Assembly (NCBI GenBank): GCA_023375785.1
Contig: SZWC01003637.1
Coordinates: 98,032 to 162,031, forward strand
From: Penium margaritaceum
Lineage: Eukaryota > Streptophyta > Zygnematophyceae > Desmidiales > Peniaceae
Length of the DNA: 64,000 bases
Reading direction: 5' to 3'
In this document: positions 61,011 to 64,000 of the stretch, piece by piece
Position numbering within the stretch: the first letter of the stretch is position 1
Layout: each line of letters opens with the position of its first letter
Notes under the pieces: model-generated
What the model was told of the DNA's origin: nothing
What the model saw: the letters and a program-made list of their open reading frames with translations, nothing else
Databases searched by the model: none
Program-made: the position numbers and the translations under genes

Positions 61011-61755
61011 ACGCTCTCCACCAAAAACCGTGCGTTCGCGTGACCGGTGGAGGTCAAGTGATTGCACTTTAGATTTTGCTCATAGGGCCAGGAGCAATGA
61101 AGATCAGCCGATTTTTTAAATGGTCTTTGTCTCGGTATGATGAAAATCCAAAAGGAGCCAAGGAAATGAAATCGTCATCCAAAAATAGATATCTAACAAC
61201 AAAGTCCGATAGCATTAGGGAATGTGGATGTTGACCCCAAACGTATTCTATTGTGCTAAGAAGTTGTCTTCGTTCGTTTAAACGCAAAATTGAGATGTAA
61301 TACGATATGACGTGACATGTAGTGTGAGCTGAAGAGCAAGATGTGATGTTACAATAAACAATTCAAGCACTCAATATTCGAGAGGTGAAGCTCTGTGGAT
61401 AGACTAGGGATGTAGACGGTAAGTTCAACCAATTTCACTTACAGAAACACAATAGAAGATTAAGACAAAGCAATTGCATAACAGCATGGCTTGACTTTAA
61501 AGTCAAATATAGCAGTAACTAATTTGAGGGGAATGTAGAAGATACAATGGTATGCCCCACTTAAGTTTCCACATTGGTGTATTTGCGCATGATGGGTCTG
61601 AGTCTATAAATTATGGTACACTTGCTTCTGATTCTAATTTGCCAAGGTGCCACGAATCCTTGAACCAAGTTCTACTTCAACATTTTTACTATTTATGGGC
61701 TTCTCGGATAAACCCTTAAGAGACGTTTCCCGTAGTTTACGAAGTGCACTACAGA
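61011..61755. other. Spacer between the LINE and the second MITE
   Basis: AT-rich; nothing recognised. Confidence 0.5.
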
Positions 61756-61757
61756 TA

Positions 61758-62232
61758 TCGTAGTGGGGGGCATATTCCATTGCCTTTTTTTGAAGTTTTG
61801 GTGTTCAAATTTTCCCAGCTTTAACCGACATGGAATTCTTCTGTGGTCACCTGAGGCAGATTAGACAAGAGAAAGGAACATTCGCATTCACCCATCGATC
61901 ATATCCTTGTGTCACTAAGGCTGGAAAACCTCAAACATCCAAAGTTTGGATGTCGGAAATGTCTACCACATGCGTCTGTTTGATCACGGGTTGATGACAC
62001 CTGGCGACTCAATGTCAATAATGGATGCTCAACCATACTTAAAACCACAACAAGACTTCAACTTGTGACGTTGGAACCCTATTTTGTACCTAAGCAAAGG
62101 GAGTAACATGGGCCGAAATTGCTGGATTTTGGAATAACTTCAAGTGGAACTCGATTAATGAGCAATGACTTCTTTAAGGAACCCATGGGAGAAGAACATA
62201 ATCATTTGTAGGGGATATGGCCCCCAGTACGG
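61758..62232. mobile_element. MITE copy 2 (475 bp, TA target site)
   Basis: Flanked by TA (61756-61757 and 62233-62234). The left end is TCGTAGTGGGGGGCATATTCC-like and the right end in reverse complement is CCGTACTGGGGGCCATAT. These ends match each other better than those of copy 1. The interior aligns with 3449-3922 (GCATTCACCCAT against GAATTCACCCAC; CCATGGGAGAA against ACATGGGAGAA). A palindrome (ACATCCAAA-G-TTTGGATGT, 61935-61953) occupies nearly the same relative place as AAACTC-G-GAGTTT in copy 1. Confidence 0.72.
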
Positions 62233-62235
62233 TAG

Positions 62236-63555
62236 TGTATGGAACTTCTTTCCCAGGATAATTTCCAACAAGATTGGCTATCTTCTGCCCCCCATTAGTC
62301 TTTGGCCGTAAACATGGTGTGCATTGTGATCTATTCCACCTTTTTATACATCATTCGGTAAGAGTGTTGACCTCATTCATAATCTTATTGGAATCCAAAA
62401 CATTATTGTTATTTATCCGTATATAAACATGTTAAGCGTGTCACTTTCAGTCCTTGTCTCTACCCAAAACTTTGCATTCATACGTGAATGAACATTCGAA
62501 GCCTATATTTGGCGGTGACCTGAGTTGGACCCCGTCATATCTCCACAATCGACAATGGGCACAAACCACGGTACATAGAGAAAGAGACCGCGGCAAGTTT
62601 GAATCGTAGCCTCACCTCCAACACAATGGAAATGCCCAAGGGACCATTTTCGATGTACATCCATAGCCGATCGCGGAACGTGCACCCTCGTTTTAAAGCA
62701 AAGGCACCACGTTTTGGGGCGCGTTCATTCGTACCATACAATTACGCTCATTGCTCGTTGGCGCTCACGTTGTTGCACATTTTCAGCTCATTCTTTTACC
62801 CGAGTTACTTTGAGTCAACAGTTGGTACATAGGGGCGACTCGATTTTTGTTGAAGAATTCAGTATAATGTGTTGAAACATTCTTTAGTGTTATCGAGTCG
62901 TCGGTGGGTACTAGATGAAAATGTTGGGATCGGCTCGAGCTAAGAGATAAATGATGTTGCTAAACACGTCGATTATTAGATTGAATAGTGAACAACTTTC
63001 CTAATGTTTTGCATCTTGAAAAACCCGGACTTGAAAGCCCTTCGAGTACCGTGACTTGTTAGTCTTGATGGCGTTGGATTGTTTAGGTCGAGGAGTGCAA
63101 TGCATGTTGTTTTAAAAGGATAACATCATAATACAGCAAGGAAAGACATGTGATCTACGGACAAGGCGATGGAATCACATGTAATGTGAATTGATGCACC
63201 TAGAAAAAAAAGTTCATCCTAGTTTTCGTGATGTCCGGGTGACACGAATTTCAATGTGCGTTACCGAATCTCCTCTTGTGTATCCGGCTGGTTTGAAGCG
63301 GCCCAAAACTCCTCGTGGGGCTTCATAGGTTGGATCTCTCACCCAAGTTTGTCTTTCCGGTTTTCGACCTGGAAAGAGGGATTGTTTTCGGTGCATTGTC
63401 CTTGCACCGATGGTTTTTTGTCGTGAGCATGCATAAACTGCGTGTGGAGGCACCATACAAGGTGGACGAGGCAATGTATTGTCGCAGCCTCTGTAGGATA
63501 ATCTAATGCTGAAATTTATGCCTGAACTCTCGTTGAATTAACATAAGGACGGAGT
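62236..63555. other. Spacer without a recognisable gene
   Basis: Mixed composition; no domain, repeat ends or RNA gene seen on either strand. Confidence 0.5.
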
Positions 63556-63558
63556 TGT

Positions 63559-63860
63559 TATATGCCCATCGTCGCGGTAGATAGATCCGCGGTGCCCAAT
63601 GTCGAAATCGAAGCGTATGCGGTGCCCAAAGTCGTTTCCGACTCGCATGCGGTGTCCATAGTCGGAATCGAAATGACTGCGATGCCCATAGCTGAAATCG
63701 ACATGACATCTGTGACCCCGGTTAGTGTCAGGTATGGGCACGCGTGATATATGTTTCATGGTTTTAACGTTTTGGACATTGATTTCAACAACCATGATAA
63801 AAGAGATGTCTTCGCCGATCGTTCTTCAAATATGGAACGAATACCGCATGGTTCGTTAGG
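63559..63860 (+). repeat. 30-bp-unit (decapeptide) module, copy 5
   Basis: Five 30-bp units, four in perfect register at 63589-63708, preceded by a first-type unit (PIVAVDRS). They read AVPNVEIEAY, AVPKVVSDSH, AVSIVGIEMT and AMPIAEIDMT in one open plus frame. The frame ends VSVRYGHA and a stop. The tail (GTCAGGTATGGGCACGC, then ATTGATTTCAACAAC) matches copies 1 and 4. Confidence 0.85.
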
Positions 63861-64000
63861 GCTCCGACGCCTTGTTCACGAGGGTCTTACATAACATAAT
63901 GTAACGCTTGACCTCGTACATAGGCGCTGCACACTATCGTGTCAATTGTGTCACGTCATGTCTGTTTTTTCAAGGTTCGACGAAGGTTAACATTTTGTAC

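Overview
The window looks like nuclear DNA of a large, repeat-choked plant-lineage genome. The signs are chromodomain-bearing Ty3/gypsy elements, several families of Ty1/copia elements, tRNA-iMet-type primer sites, a MuDR-type transposase with a SWIM finger, and an L1-like LINE. A charophyte alga such as Chara is a guess from the overall look; I cannot confirm it. Only one convincing host gene is visible (about 49.5-51.4 kb, minus strand); nearly everything else is mobile-element fossil or unassigned spacer.

Layout. 1-6902: two related, minus-strand Ty3/gypsy chromovirus fossils lying LTR to LTR, one LTR carrying a 474-bp MITE. 6903-19011: a long minus-strand copia fossil whose 5' LTR is split by a second, plus-strand copia fossil. 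19975-20565, 28365-29260 and 47985-48490: three copies of a non-coding fold-back family that is a chain of hairpins. 20581-20850, 26196-26315, 38380-38491, 47297-47560 and 63559-63860: five copies of a module made of 30-bp units that stays open as a decapeptide repeat in every copy. 21195-23701: a decayed MuDR-like transposase. 23.7-28.3 kb: mostly unassigned, AT-rich, with a GC-rich island at 27.8-28.2 kb. 30600-35690: an LTR element with no recognisable pol, whose internal part carries about nineteen 75-bp (25-residue) repeats. 38492-46648: a copia element complete in layout, with both LTRs, iMet primer site, polypurine tract and a perfect 5-bp target duplication (GGCCC). 46658-47247: a solo LTR of the 7-19 kb copia family. 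53.2-59.5 kb: a third copia family, recognisable at its gag/protease end and at its 3' LTR. 59498-61010: a 5'-truncated LINE. 61758-62232: a second full copy of the MITE, flanked by TA.

The elements give a relative history: gypsy insertions, then copia-1 into one of them, then a further copia into the copia-1 LTR. The copia at 38-46 kb abuts a decapeptide module on one side and a solo LTR on the other. The most unusual signals are the decapeptide-repeat module, the hairpin-chain family, the MITE pair with exact ends, and a cluster of GTGC-N5-GCAC motifs at 54.7-55.3 kb. Two assembly gaps (35753-35903 and 52797-52846) and one undetermined base (50837) limit interpretation.
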